46,777 nt of DNA, taken from DASYAE01 sp036501535. GTDB taxonomy: Bacteria > Actinomycetota > Actinomycetes > Streptomycetales > Catenulisporaceae. The notes beneath the pieces are model-generated. The model ran no database searches. It was not told where the DNA came from and worked only from the letters and a program-made list of their open reading frames with translations. Location: contig DASYAE010000029.1 of assembly GCA_036501535.1 (NCBI GenBank), forward strand, positions 1 to 46,777. Direction: 5' to 3'. Made by a program: the position numbers and the translations under genes. Shown here piece by piece: positions 6,103 through 15,601 of this stretch (position 1 is the stretch's first letter; every line of letters begins with the position of its first letter).

Positions 6103-8025
6103 CTAGTTGCCGCCGCCGTTGCCGGGCGACGCTGTGGCCGTGGCCGTGCCCGTCGGACACAGCGGGAAGGTCGAGCAGGTCGGCGACTGCGTCGGCGTGC
6201 CGTGGGCCGGTCCGCTGGAGATGACCAGGCTGATCTGGGTGTTGGGCGGCTCCGGTGTGTTCGCGCCGGGCGACTGGGAGATCACGTCACCGGAGGCCAC
6301 GGTGCTGCTGGCCTGGGTCGTCTCGTTGCCGATCTGGAACCCGTCGTTGGTGATCTCGGTCTCGGCCGCATTCTTGGCCAGGCCCACCACGTTGGGCACG
6401 TTCGTGGTGGCCTGGCCGCTGGACTCCACGATGGTGATCGGCGTGCTGACCGGGACGGTCTGCCCGTCGATGTTCTGGCCCTGGCTGTTGTCCAGCTCGA
6501 TCACGTTGCCGTTCGCCACGCTGCTGCTGGACTTCGTGGTGACCGTGACGTTGAAGCCGTTCTCGGTCAGGCTGGTGGCCACCTGGGCCTCCGGGGTGGC
6601 GTTCAGCTGGTCGGTGCTCGGCAGCAGCTTCTGCTCCGGACCGGTGGACAGGCAGTAGCTGACCGACTGGCCGGTCGTCGTCGACGCGTTCGCGGCCGGA
6701 TTCTGCTTGACGATCTGGCCGGACTGGTACTGGGTGCTGGACTGGCCGCTGCCGCAGGACGAGCCGCCGAGCTTCAGGCCGTCCGCCTGTAGCGTGGCCG
6801 TCGCCTGCTGGGTGGTCTCGCCGACGATGCTCGGCACCGTGGTCTGGCTGCCGCCGCCGTGCCCGAGCACCTTGCTGAGCACCACGGCCACCAGCGCGAT
6901 CGCCACCACGCCGACCACCACCAGGATGATCCAGCCGGCCTTGTCCCCGCCCTTCTTGCCCTTGCCCCGGCTGCCGCCGCCCGAGTCGTCGCCGCGCCGT
7001 CGGATCGGCTCGACCTCGTCCTCGGGATAGTCCGAGTCCTCGGCCGGCTGGTACTGCGTGGGCTGGTACTGGGTCGGCGCGTATCCCCCCGCCCCGCCAT
7101 AGCCGCCGCGCACCGGGTCGCCGACCCGCTGGGTCGGAGCCACGGCGCTGTAGCCGGCGGCCATGGTCGGCGCCGCGGCGATCGGCCGGCCGTCGAGGGC
7201 GCGCTCGATGTCCGCGCGCATCTCCTCGGCGTTCTGGTAGCGGTCGTCCGGGTGCTTCGCCAGAGCCTTGAGTACGATCGCGTCGGCGACCGGGGGGACC
7301 TCCGGGTCGTAGTGCGACGGCGGCAGCGGCGCCTCGCGCACGTGCTGATAAGCCACCGCGACCGGCGAGTCGCCGACGAACGGCGGCCGCCCGGTGAGCA
7401 GTTCGTAGATAAGGCAGCCGGTGGAGTACAGATCCGAGCGCGCGTCCACGGTCTCGCCCTTTGCCTGCTCGGGCGATAGGTACTGCGCGGTGCCGATGAC
7501 CGCGGACGTCTGGGTCATCGTCATGCCGTGGTCGCCCATGGCGCGCGCGATGCCGAAGTCCATCACCTTGACCGCGCCGGCCCGGGTCAGCATGACGTTG
7601 GCCGGTTTGATGTCCCGGTGGATGATGCCGTTGCGGTGGCTGTAGTCCAGCGCCTGCAACACGCCCGACGTGATCTCCATCGCCCGCTCGGGCAGCAGCC
7701 GCCGGCCCGAGTGCAGCAGGTCGCGCAGCGTCGAGCCGTCGACGTACTCCATCACGATGTAAGGCAGCGAGAGGCCGCCGATGTAGTCCTCGCCGGTGTC
7801 GTAGACGGCCACGATCGCGGGATGGTTGAGCGAGGCGGCGGACTGCGCCTCGCGCCGGAACCTCGCCTGGAACGTCGCGTCCCGGGCCATGTCGGCGCGC
7901 AGCGTCTTGACGGCCACGGCGCGGCCCAGCCGGATGTCGCGGGCCATGAACACCTCGGCCATACCGCCGCGTCCCAACACCGCGCCGAGCTCATACCTGT
8001 TGCCCAGGCGCCGCGGCTCTTCCAT
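6103..8025 (-). CDS. pknB: PASTA-domain serine/threonine kinase PknB
   Basis: A 640-aa transmembrane Hanks-type kinase. Kinase domain about 1-275: glycine loop GRGGMAEV (18-25), Lys40, catalytic HRDIKPAN with Asp138, DFG 156-158, and activation-loop residues T171 and T173, the same numbering as the autophosphorylated threonines of mycobacterial PknB. A Gln/Tyr/Pro-rich linker leads to one transmembrane helix (AGWIILVVVGVVAIALVAVV), then three PASTA repeats outside (VPSIVGETTQQA, the LNATPEAQVATSL region, VPNVVGLAKNAA) and a Thr/Ser/Pro tail. PASTA domains sense muropeptides or lipid II. It is last in the operon and separated from pbpA by about 208 bp, so it may also have its own promoter. PknA is absent, as in Streptomyces. 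Confidence 0.97.
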   Translation of the reverse strand: MEEPRRLGNRYELGAVLGRGGMAEVFMARDIRLGRAVAVKTLRADMARDATFQARFRREAQSAASLNHPAIVAVYDTGEDYIGGLSLPYIVMEYVDGSTLRDLLHSGRRLLPERAMEITSGVLQALDYSHRNGIIHRDIKPANVMLTRAGAVKVMDFGIARAMGDHGMTMTQTSAVIGTAQYLSPEQAKGETVDARSDLYSTGCLIYELLTGRPPFVGDSPVAVAYQHVREAPLPPSHYDPEVPPVADAIVLKALAKHPDDRYQNAEEMRADIERALDGRPIAAAPTMAAGYSAVAPTQRVGDPVRGGYGGAGGYAPTQYQPTQYQPAEDSDYPEDEVEPIRRRGDDSGGGSRGKGKKGGDKAGWIILVVVGVVAIALVAVVLSKVLGHGGGSQTTVPSIVGETTQQATATLQADGLKLGGSSCGSGQSSTQYQSGQIVKQNPAANASTTTGQSVSYCLSTGPEQKLLPSTDQLNATPEAQVATSLTENGFNVTVTTKSSSSVANGNVIELDNSQGQNIDGQTVPVSTPITIVESSGQATTNVPNVVGLAKNAAETEITNDGFQIGNETTQASSTVASGDVISQSPGANTPEPPNTQISLVISSGPAHGTPTQSPTCSTFPLCPTGTATATASPGNGGGN

Positions 8026-8233
8026 CTCGTTGCCCTTCCCCTGCCGCCGACCGGTCGTCCGGGGCGGCCCGGCCGGTGCGGCGATCTCCTGGGTTCTGCC
8101 TGCTACTGCTGGTATTCGGATCGTGTCCGTTGTCGGGCATGTTGCCGGACCGCGCGGTTGTACTCAACTCGTACTCGACTCGGCCAGGCGCGATTGTTTC
8201 ACGCGGAACCGAGCGCGCATAAGCGCAGGGCGA

Positions 8234-9721
8234 TTACTGCGAGCCGAGCACGGCCTGGATCACCGCCTTGGCGATGGGCGCGGCGAGCGTTCCGCCATAG
8301 GTGTCCCCCGCGTTCGGATTGTTGTCCTGCACCATCACCGCGACGGCCACCTTCGGGCTGCTCGCCGGAGCGAACGCGTCGAACCAGGCCAGTGCGTTCT
8401 GCCCGGCGCCGCGCTGGGCCGTACCGGTCTTCCCGGCGACTTGGACGCCGTCGATCTGCGCCGCGGTTCCCGTCCCGTTATTCACCACTGAGACCATCAT
8501 CTGGTTCAACTCGGACGCCTGATCGGAGCTGATCGGCTGGTAAAGCTGCTGCGGCGAGGTCGTCGCGATCACTTTCCCGCGCGTATCCTCCAGCGACTGC
8601 ACCAGGTACGGCGCCATGATCGTGCCGCCGTCCGCGACGCAGGCCGCCATCATCGCACCCTGCAGCGGCGTGATCCGCACGTTGTACTGGCCGATCGCCG
8701 ACTGTGCGGTCTGCGCCTGGTTGATCCCGGTGGGGAACACCGAGGTGGCAGCCGGTATCGGGACCGAGGGCCCGGTCTGGTTGAGACCCCACTTCTCCGC
8801 TTCGGCCTGCAGGTTGGCCGCCCCGACATCCAGCCCGATCTTGCCGTAGACCGTGTTGCAGGACTGGGTGAAGGCGTTGATCAGGGTCGTGTCGCCGCAG
8901 ATCTCGCCGCTGTCGTTGGAGATCGTGGAGGTGGTGCCGGGCAGACTGAGCGTCTGCGACGGCGAGGGGATCACCGTGTTCGGCGTCACCTGCTGGCCGT
9001 TGCCGATGCCGTAGGTCATCGCGGTGGCCGAGGTGATGATCTTGAAGGTCGACCCGGGCGGATAGGTCTCCGACAGCGCGCGGTCGAGGTTCGGCTGGAA
9101 CGGGTTGTCGACCAGCGAGTTCGCCGCGTTGGCGGCGGCCGTCGGGTCGTGCGAGGCCAGCGCGTTCGGGTCGAAGGTCGGGGTGGAGACCAGGGCCAGG
9201 ATCGCGCCGGTGCTCGGGTCGAGCGCCACCACCGCGCCCTCCACGTCCGGCCCGCCGCCGCCGGCCTGCTCCAGCGCGTTGTACGCGGCCTGCTGCGCGG
9301 CCGGGTTCAGCGTCAGCACCACCGAGCCGCCCGGCTTGCCCTTGCCCTCGAACTGGTTGATCAGCTGTTGCGCGGCCAGCCGCGGGTCGGTGCCGGACAG
9401 AATGCCGTTCTCGTAGCTCTCGATCCCGGTGGACCCGTAGTTGACCGAGTCATAGCCGGTGGCCTGCGCGTAGAGCGGCCCGTTCGCGTACACCCGCTGG
9501 TACTTCAGCGAGCCGGTGGTCGGGGTCGAGTAGGCGACGTTCTGCCCGCTCACGACGATGTTGCCGCGCTGGTACTCGTACGCATAGATCTGGTTGCGGC
9601 CGTTGTCCGAGTGCCCGGAGTAGGACGAGGCGTTGATCACCTGGATGTAGTTCGCGTTGATGAACAGGGCCGCGAACAGCGCGAGGCAGAAGATCGCCAC
9701 CTTCTTGATCGGCCGGTTCAC
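8234..9721 (-). CDS. pbpA: Class B penicillin-binding protein PbpA
   Basis: A 495-aa transpeptidase that cross-links peptidoglycan. It has a cytoplasmic stub and one membrane anchor (about 6-24), a dimerisation/pedestal region, and a transpeptidase domain with all three motifs: STFK (224-227, nucleophile Ser224), SCN (287-289) and KTG (431-433). The GTG start at 9721 overlaps the TGA stop of the upstream rodA/ftsW gene as GTGA, so translation is probably coupled and the two proteins made in step. Class B PBPs work as a pair with the neighbouring SEDS polymerase. Length and gene order match actinobacterial PbpA. Confidence 0.96.
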   Translation of the reverse strand: MNRPIKKVAIFCLALFAALFINANYIQVINASSYSGHSDNGRNQIYAYEYQRGNIVVSGQNVAYSTPTTGSLKYQRVYANGPLYAQATGYDSVNYGSTGIESYENGILSGTDPRLAAQQLINQFEGKGKPGGSVVLTLNPAAQQAAYNALEQAGGGGPDVEGAVVALDPSTGAILALVSTPTFDPNALASHDPTAAANAANSLVDNPFQPNLDRALSETYPPGSTFKIITSATAMTYGIGNGQQVTPNTVIPSPSQTLSLPGTTSTISNDSGEICGDTTLINAFTQSCNTVYGKIGLDVGAANLQAEAEKWGLNQTGPSVPIPAATSVFPTGINQAQTAQSAIGQYNVRITPLQGAMMAACVADGGTIMAPYLVQSLEDTRGKVIATTSPQQLYQPISSDQASELNQMMVSVVNNGTGTAAQIDGVQVAGKTGTAQRGAGQNALAWFDAFAPASSPKVAVAVMVQDNNPNAGDTYGGTLAAPIAKAVIQAVLGSQ

Positions 9722-11145
9722 TTCGGCATCACCTGCATCAACTCCTCGGCGCTGAGCGGGATCGCGGGCGGCAGCGGACGGCGGGCCGCGTCCGAGAGCC
9801 GCAGCAGCAGTCCCACCAGGATCCAGTTGGCCAGCAGCGCGGAGCCGCCGTAGGCCAGGAACGGCATCGGCAGGCCGGTCAGCGGGATCAGCCGCATGAC
9901 GCCGCCGGCGGTGATGAAGACCTGGAGCATGAACGTCACCGCCAGGCCGGCCGCCAGCAGCTTGCCGTACGGGTCGCGCACCAGCATCGCGGTCTTGAAG
10001 CCGCGCATCACGACCAGCGCGTACGCGACCAGCAGCGCGGTCAGCCCGGCCAGGCCGAGCTCCTCGCCGACCGTGGCCATGATGAAGTCGGCGTTCTTGG
10101 CGAAGCCGATCAGGTACGAGTAGCCCTGGCCCAGGCCCGTGCCGGTGATCCCGCCGTTGGCGAAGGCGTAGAGCGACTGGGCGGTCTGCCGGGAGTTGCC
10201 GTTCACGTCGCCGAAGGGGTGCAGCCAGTCGGTCACCCGGACCATGACGTGCGAGGAGATCTGCGCCACCACCCAGGCGCCGCCGACGAACAGCAGCAGG
10301 CCGAACAGCAGCCAGCTGGTCCGCTCGGTGGCCAGGTACAGCATGACCACGAAGGCGCCGAAGAACATCAGCGAGACGCCGAGGTCGGTCTCCCGGATCA
10401 GCACCAGCATCGCGAAGGCCCAGCAGACCAGGATCGGGCCCAGGTCGCGGCCGCGCGGCAGGTAGATGCCGAGCACCTTTCGGCTGGCCAGGGCCAGCGC
10501 GTCCCGTTTCGCGTGCAGGTATGAGGCGAAGAAGCTGACCAGCAGCAGCTTGCCGAACTCGGCCGGCTGCACCGAGAAGCCGCCGAGCCGGATCCAGCTG
10601 CGCGCGCCGTTGACCTCGGAGATGGAGGCCGGCAGCACCGCGGGCAGGGCCAGCAGGATCAGGCCGACCAGCGCGGAGATGTAGGTGTACCGCTGCAGGT
10701 GCCGGTGGTCGCGCACCAGGGCCAGGATGCCGATCATCACAGCCAGGCCCAGGATCGAGTACGTCGCCTGGGTGCCCGCGTAGCCGGATCCGGGCTTGGT
10801 CCCGTTCGCGACCGCGGTGGCCCGGTCGGCCAGGTCGAGCCGCCAGATGAGCACGATGCCGATGCCGTTGATCATCGCGCAGACCGGGAGGATCACCGGG
10901 TCGGCGTAGGGCGCCAGCCAACGCACCGCCAGATGGGCGACCAGCAACGCGATCCCGAACTCGAAGCCGACCGTGGTCAGGTTCGACGGGATGTGCCCGT
11001 TGACGGCCTTGCCGACGTCTGCGTACGCGAACAAGCCGATGCACAGCGCGGCCGCGCAGAGCACCGCCTCGACGTTGCGCCGCTTCGGCACGCGCGGCTC
11101 GGTCGCCGCCGCAGCCGACGGTTCGCTCGTCACCGCCATCGCCAT
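9718..11145 (-). CDS. rodA: SEDS-family peptidoglycan glycosyltransferase (RodA/FtsW type)
   Basis: A 475-aa integral membrane protein with about ten or more transmembrane helices. The N-terminal tail (MAMAVTSEPS) is cytoplasmic. Family blocks include NGARSWIRLGGFSVQPAEF and the C-terminal TGLPMPFLAYGGSALLANW segment, both characteristic of FtsW/RodA/SpoVE. It polymerises glycan strands from lipid II. I chose ATG 11145 because AGG lies a suitable distance upstream and longer versions run into the upstream coding end with a non-membrane leader. It overlaps pbpA by 4 bp, fitting a SEDS-bPBP pair. At this locus it is called rodA in Mycobacterium and FtsW-like in Streptomyces. Confidence 0.95.
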   Translation of the reverse strand: MAMAVTSEPSAAAATEPRVPKRRNVEAVLCAAALCIGLFAYADVGKAVNGHIPSNLTTVGFEFGIALLVAHLAVRWLAPYADPVILPVCAMINGIGIVLIWRLDLADRATAVANGTKPGSGYAGTQATYSILGLAVMIGILALVRDHRHLQRYTYISALVGLILLALPAVLPASISEVNGARSWIRLGGFSVQPAEFGKLLLVSFFASYLHAKRDALALASRKVLGIYLPRGRDLGPILVCWAFAMLVLIRETDLGVSLMFFGAFVVMLYLATERTSWLLFGLLLFVGGAWVVAQISSHVMVRVTDWLHPFGDVNGNSRQTAQSLYAFANGGITGTGLGQGYSYLIGFAKNADFIMATVGEELGLAGLTALLVAYALVVMRGFKTAMLVRDPYGKLLAAGLAVTFMLQVFITAGGVMRLIPLTGLPMPFLAYGGSALLANWILVGLLLRLSDAARRPLPPAIPLSAEELMQVMPK

Positions 11146-11197
11146 CGCGAACCTGCCATCCGTAGTCGATCCGTCCTGCCCGCTGTTCCGGGCCGGG

Positions 11198-12799
11198 TCA
11201 GCTCGAGCCCGTGGACTGCTCCTGGGCGGCACCGGAGCACTCGGAAGCGAGCTGGCCGGCGCCGTGCGTGCTCGTCGCACTCGGACTGGGAGACGCCGAC
11301 GGCGACGCGGAGAGTTGCGAGCCGACGGGCCTGACCGGGTTGCCGTTTCCCGGCGGAATAGACGTCGCGTCGGTGCTCGGGGCGGGCGAGCTGCTCGACG
11401 AGGGGCGGCTGGTGGGCTGCGTCTGCACGGCCCTGCACTTGTCGCTGAGCGTGGCGTAGGTCGCGACTATGGTCCGGGCGTCGGCCAGCCCGTCGGCCGA
11501 TATGGTCGCCTCGATCTTCTGCCGGCTGCTCGTCGGCAGGGTGCTGATCTCGAGCTTCGGCGAGGTCGAGTAGACGTGCGAGAGCTTGACGCCGAGCACC
11601 GAGTAGTTCATGCCCTGATAGATGGCCACCAGGCCGTCGTCGTCTGCGACGTAGTACTGCCGCTGGCTCCATACGTATCCGCCGCCGAACAGAGCGCCGA
11701 CCACCACGACGATCACCGCCGTGATCACGGTCGGCTTGATCCACCGGCGCCGGCGGGCCGGGTCCTGCTCGAGCCCGGCCGCGTCCAGGCCCTGGCCGTC
11801 CGGCGGCACGCCGTCGCCGCGCCGGTCGGACCGGCGCAGCCGCGCCGCCCGGCCGGCCGGGGTGTCCGCCGGGAAGTCGTCCGGCCGGGCCTGCTGGTCG
11901 GGCTCGCCCGGCCCGAGCTGTCCGGAGCCTGATTCGGGCAGCGGAATCGGCTGGGTCTGCGCCGTGGTGCTGAAGGTGGGCAGGCCGGTCCCCCGGTGCT
12001 CGGCCGCCGCGCCGACGGTCACCGGCATCTCGATGAACTGCGTGCTGGCGTCGGACATGTCGCCGCCCGGATCCTCCACCGCGTCGGCCACGATGCAGGT
12101 CACGTTGTCCGGCCCGCCGGCGCGCAGCGCCAGTTGTATGAGGGTCTCCGCGGACTGGTGCGGATCGGCGTACCCGGCCAGCGCGGATTCCAGCGTGTCG
12201 AAGGACACGAAGCTGGAGAGCCCGTCGCTGCACAGCATGAACCGGTCGCCGGCCTGCACGTCGGTCACCGAGAAGTCCGGTTCGGCCGCCTGGCCGCGGC
12301 CGTCGAGCGCGCGCATGAGCAGCGAGCGCTGCGGGTGGTGCCCGGCCTCCTGCTCGCTGATCCGGCCCTCGTCCACCAGGCGCTGCACCCAGGTGTGATC
12401 GGCCGTCAGCTGTTCGAGCCGGCCGCCGCGCAGCCGGTAGGCGCGCGAGTCGCCGATGTGCGCGAACGCGACGTGCCCGTTGACGAAGAGGAACGCGGTG
12501 AGGGTGGTGCCCATCCCCTCGAGCTGCGGATTCTCCGAGATGATGGCGTGCAGCCGGCCGTGCGCCTCGTTGATCTTGTCGGCGAGGGCGTGCACCGGAT
12601 CCGCCTGCTGCGCCACGAGCGGCGCGTCGAGCTGAGCCATGGTCTGCACGACCACGGACGAGGCCACCTCGCCGGCGGCCTGGCCGCCCATGCCGTCGGC
12701 CACCACGAGCAGCCGGGGTCCGGCATAGCCCGAGTCCTCGTTTCCGTCGCGGATCAACCCGACGTGGGACCGGGCGGCGTATCGCAGGGACAGGCTCAT
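11198..12799 (-). CDS. pstP: PP2C-family serine/threonine phosphatase (PstP)
   Basis: A 533-aa membrane phosphatase that reverses PknB phosphorylation. The PP2C domain (about 1-240) shows R17-D18-G19-N20-E21-D22, VADGMGG with Asp35, LCSDGLSSFV and GGPDNVTCIVAD, the metal-binding acidic set. A linker rich in charged and Gly residues leads to one transmembrane helix (TVITAVIVVVVGALFGGGYV) and an extracellular domain with a Ser/Pro/Thr-rich tail. ATG 12799 is preferred (MSLSLRYAARSHVG), preceded by GGAAG; it lies 14 bp after the fhaB stop. The long outer domain is shared by mycobacterial PstP, where its function is unclear. Confidence 0.95.
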   Translation of the reverse strand: MSLSLRYAARSHVGLIRDGNEDSGYAGPRLLVVADGMGGQAAGEVASSVVVQTMAQLDAPLVAQQADPVHALADKINEAHGRLHAIISENPQLEGMGTTLTAFLFVNGHVAFAHIGDSRAYRLRGGRLEQLTADHTWVQRLVDEGRISEQEAGHHPQRSLLMRALDGRGQAAEPDFSVTDVQAGDRFMLCSDGLSSFVSFDTLESALAGYADPHQSAETLIQLALRAGGPDNVTCIVADAVEDPGGDMSDASTQFIEMPVTVGAAAEHRGTGLPTFSTTAQTQPIPLPESGSGQLGPGEPDQQARPDDFPADTPAGRAARLRRSDRRGDGVPPDGQGLDAAGLEQDPARRRRWIKPTVITAVIVVVVGALFGGGYVWSQRQYYVADDDGLVAIYQGMNYSVLGVKLSHVYSTSPKLEISTLPTSSRQKIEATISADGLADARTIVATYATLSDKCRAVQTQPTSRPSSSSSPAPSTDATSIPPGNGNPVRPVGSQLSASPSASPSPSATSTHGAGQLASECSGAAQEQSTGSS

Positions 12800-12813
12800 T
12801 AACGCTTCTTCCG

Positions 12814-13338
12814 CTACTTCCGCAGCTCGAGGACGGTCTTGCCGATTCGGATCGGTACGCCCGCGGGGACCGGCGTGGGGCTGCTGATCTTGGTCCGGTC
12901 CAGGTAGGTGCCGTTGGTGGACCCCAGGTCTTCGACCACCCACGCACCCGAGGAATCCGGGTACAGCCGGGCGTGGCGGCTCGAAGCGAAGTCGTCATCG
13001 AGCACGATAGTGGAATCGTGCGCCCGGCCGAGAGTGATCTGCTGCGCGCCGAGGGGCACGCTGGTGCCGGCCAGCGAGCCCGCGGTCACGTACAGCCGTG
13101 TGGGTGCGCCCCGCCTGGGACGCACCGCCATCTGGTTCCCTCCCGCCGAAGCACTGGGCGCCGGGCTCCCGGCGGCGACGGCCGGCCGCGGCGCCCGCGC
13201 GGCAGTCCGCTGCCGGCTGAAGCGCGAGCTCGCCGCGCCGAACAGGTCCGAGCGGATGACCGCCAGGGAGAACAGGACGAACAGCCAGAGCACGACGAGC
13301 AGCCCCAACTTCATCGCCATAACCGTGACACCGGTCAT
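12814..13338 (-). CDS. fhaB: FHA-domain protein FhaB
   Basis: A 174-aa protein with one N-terminal transmembrane helix (about 10-29, LGLLVVLWLFVLFSLAVI), a basic/Ala-Pro linker, and a C-terminal FHA domain (about 85-170). The phosphothreonine-binding signature is visible: LGRAHDSTIVLDDDFASSRH and GSTNGTYLD. FHA domains read kinase-made phosphothreonines; in Mycobacterium FhaB (FipA) links PknA signalling to division. The ATG at 13338 has GGAG about 12 bases upstream; later ATGs at 13320 and 13314 are possible. It precedes pstP by 14 bp. Confidence 0.93.
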   Translation of the reverse strand: MTGVTVMAMKLGLLVVLWLFVLFSLAVIRSDLFGAASSRFSRQRTAARAPRPAVAAGSPAPSASAGGNQMAVRPRRGAPTRLYVTAGSLAGTSVPLGAQQITLGRAHDSTIVLDDDFASSRHARLYPDSSGAWVVEDLGSTNGTYLDRTKISSPTPVPAGVPIRIGKTVLELRK

Positions 13339-13386
13339 CGTCTTGGATTGTCTCCTTGCATGCGTGCGCCGTTCCGGTGGGAGCGG

Positions 13387-14280
13387 CTATGCCTGCCGGA
13401 AGACGATAGTCGTATTGCCCAGGTGGATGACAGAACCGTCCCGAAGCTGTGCCTGCCGGACGTGTTGATCATCCACGACGATGCCGTTCGTGGAGCCCAG
13501 ATCGGTGATCACGGTGGGGTTGCCGAGCCGGATCTCCGCGTGCCGCCGGGAAACCGACGGGTCGTCGACCCGCATGTCCACGTCCGTGCCGCGACCCATA
13601 GAGGTGACCGGACGGGTAAGCGGATGCCTTACGCCGTTGATCTCGACCCAGTAGGACGGGGCGCCCATAGCGGGCCCGCCCATCCCCTGTGGCGGGTAAG
13701 CGCCCTGCATCGGTTCGGGCTGCCGCTGCATCGGCGACGGCGGCATCGGGGCCATCGGCGGGGAGCCGAAGCCGCCGCCGCCCTGGCCCGCTGCCGCCGC
13801 GTACGGCGGGTAGGGCGCGCCGCCCATCCCGTCCATCGGCGGCATGCCGCCCTGCCCCTGCGGCGGGCCGGGGACGCCGTCCGGGCCGCCCGGCATCTGC
13901 ACCACGCCGGCCAGCGCCTGGGAGCGGATCCGGAACATTCCCGTGGCCAGATCCATCGCCCGCTCGAACTTCACCTCCACCGGACCGACGAACATGTACC
14001 GCTGCTCGCGGCCGTGCTCCTCGACCAGGCCGGCCAGCTCGGCGGACAGCGGCGCGGCATACGACGTGGCCAGCCGCTCGTAGTCGTGTTCGCCGAGCTC
14101 GACGATGAAGTCGTTGGGCACCATGGTGCGGCCGCGGCCCACCGTGGCCGCACGGTCGTCGCACTCGCGCTGGAGCGAGCTGGCGATCTCGACCGGCTGG
14201 ACCTCGGACTTGAACGCTTTCGCGAAGGCGCCGTTGACCAGCCCCTCGAGGCGGCGCTCGAAGCGCTGCAGTACTCCCAC
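13387..14280 (-). CDS. fhaA: FHA-domain protein FhaA (DUF3662 plus FHA)
   Basis: The 297-aa product starts GVLQRFERRLEGLVNGAFAK, the hallmark of the DUF3662 domain (about 1-125). A Pro/Gly/Met-rich linker (about 130-200) leads to a C-terminal FHA domain (about 205-295) with MGRGTDVDMRVDDPSVSRRH and GSTNGIVVDD. I chose GTG 14280, preceded by AAGGGGG, since translations from further upstream are not family-like. In Mycobacterium FhaA binds phosphorylated PknB substrates and the MviN pseudokinase domain in wall synthesis. It is first in the minus-strand operon, so the promoter should lie between 14281 and the tRNA at 14742. Confidence 0.94.
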   Translation of the reverse strand: MGVLQRFERRLEGLVNGAFAKAFKSEVQPVEIASSLQRECDDRAATVGRGRTMVPNDFIVELGEHDYERLATSYAAPLSAELAGLVEEHGREQRYMFVGPVEVKFERAMDLATGMFRIRSQALAGVVQMPGGPDGVPGPPQGQGGMPPMDGMGGAPYPPYAAAAGQGGGGFGSPPMAPMPPSPMQRQPEPMQGAYPPQGMGGPAMGAPSYWVEINGVRHPLTRPVTSMGRGTDVDMRVDDPSVSRRHAEIRLGNPTVITDLGSTNGIVVDDQHVRQAQLRDGSVIHLGNTTIVFRQA

Positions 14281-14741
14281 GGGCACCCCCTTCAGGCGAT
14301 ATGACAGCCGACTCGGCGGACGCTGCGAGGGGACTCGCGACGGTCGTCCGGGCCGCCGGTTCGGCGGTTCGTGTGCACCTCTTACTCTCTCACTGTCGAG
14401 CCGTTCACCGCACCGCGCTTGCCCGGATGAGTGAGCGGCGGGCACGGCGCGGCCGGGACCCGGCCGGCGAGCCGCCACTGATCGTATCTTTGTTAGGCAG
14501 CCGAACGTCACCTGTCCCGTCTCAATACTCCCCCGGCCCGCCGATTCCAAGCGAGTCGCGAGGTGCCGAACGCGCCCGGAGGAGTGAGACCGACGGTCGG
14601 ACGGGGGCGGCAGGCGGCCCGGACCGGCCGGTGGATCGGAAGGGTGCCGCGGGAGCGCGGCGGGCGGCGCGCACAGGCGCTCGCCGGGGGAAATGGATTT
14701 GGGGAAACGGCTGGCCGCCATGCTATGGTCTTCCCCGTTGC

Positions 14742-14824
14742 GCGCGAGTGGCGGAATGGCAGACGCGCTGGATTCAGGTTCCAGTGCCCGCAAGGGCGTG
14801 GGGGTTCAACTCCCCCCTCGCGCA
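14742..14824 (+). tRNA. tRNA-Leu (anticodon CAG)
   Basis: The acceptor stem GCGCGAG (14742-14748) pairs with CTCGCGC (14817-14823). The anticodon arm is CTGGA-TTCAGGT-TCCAG with anticodon CAG at 14775-14777. A long variable arm (TGCCCGCAAGGGCG region) is typical of class II tRNAs, and the T arm is GGGGGTTCAACTCCCCC. CCA is not encoded. A tRNA-Leu at the fhaA end of this operon is also found in Mycobacterium. Confidence 0.95.
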
Positions 14825-14867
14825 CCCGGAGCACCGACGCAAGTCGGTGTGCTGAGTGACGGAATGG

Positions 14868-14902
14868 GCCCGACCAAGTGAGGATCATCACTTCGGTCGG
14901 GC
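14868..14902 (+). terminator. Terminator after tRNA-Leu
   Basis: GCCCGACC+AAGTGA (14868-14881) pairs with TCACTT+GGTCGGGC (14888-14902) apart from one bulged C at 14894, and is followed by TTCTTC. A smaller hairpin CACCGAC-GCAA-GTCGGTG lies at about 14832-14849. Confidence 0.75.
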
Positions 14903-15032
14903 TTCTTCGTGTTTCGGGGAGGTCGGGTCCGTCTGGGAAAAACGACAGCCAGGACGAGGCGACTCGATCCCACCTTGTGAATGATCACTTCCCGGGCGAG
15001 CCCGGCTGCTCACGCGGTCGGCTCCATCGCAC

Positions 15033-15575
15033 TCAGTGCGGGAACGTTCGCGGAATCCGCCGGTCGACGCCGCGGCGGAACTCATCGATCACACGCGACA
15101 CCTGGCGAATCGTGGTTGTCTGCTCCAGGCGGTCCAGGTACCGGTGCCGCCCGGCGAGACCCTCCACCGTCACCGCGAAGTACATGGCCATGAGCGGGTT
15201 CACGAACAGCCTGCTGTCTCGCGTCCGCTCTGTGAAGTGCACGTCGCCGGAGACACCGGTCATCGCCGCCGCGATCTGTCCGTGCACGATCGAGGGCCGG
15301 ATCGGCGTCGCCTGTTGCGCGTCCGCCACAGCATCCAGATACAGCCGGCCTTCCCGCGACGCCCGTGGAAGGGAGAAGGCTCCGAGGTAAGCGCCGTCCG
15401 TCTCCAGATCGGCGAGATTCTCCAGGACCTGGACGTGGTTGACGACCTGGAGCCGGTAGAACTCGTCCTCGTCTTCGAACTCCTCCTCATTCGGCTGGGA
15501 TTCGCGCAACTCCTGGAGTACTGCGGCATCCACCGGATCGGGAAACGGCGTGTTGAGCCGACTCGCGTCGAACAT
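15033..15575 (-). pseudogene. DUF1152-like protein, C-terminal part only
   Basis: A 180-aa frame with strong coding bias. Segments such as GAYLGAFSLPRAS, RPSIVHGQIAAAM and LFVNPLMAMYFAVTVEGLA, then RHRYLDRLE, match the C-terminal half of DUF1152 proteins as I remember them. Those are usually about 330-350 aa, with an N-terminal Gly-rich nucleotide-binding-like start that is missing here. The ATG at 15575 has GGGGAG directly abutting it, which is poor spacing, and the upstream 140 bp hold no in-frame continuation. It is most likely a 5'-truncated gene; a short functional protein cannot be excluded. Function of the family is unknown. Confidence 0.5.
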
Positions 15576-15601
15576 CTCCCCGCCGTCACCGACCCAATCC
15601 C

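Noticed and set aside
14795..14824. attB/attL site for an integrative element in tRNA-Leu
   Set aside because: No repeat of the tRNA 3' end and no integrase gene is visible in the window.
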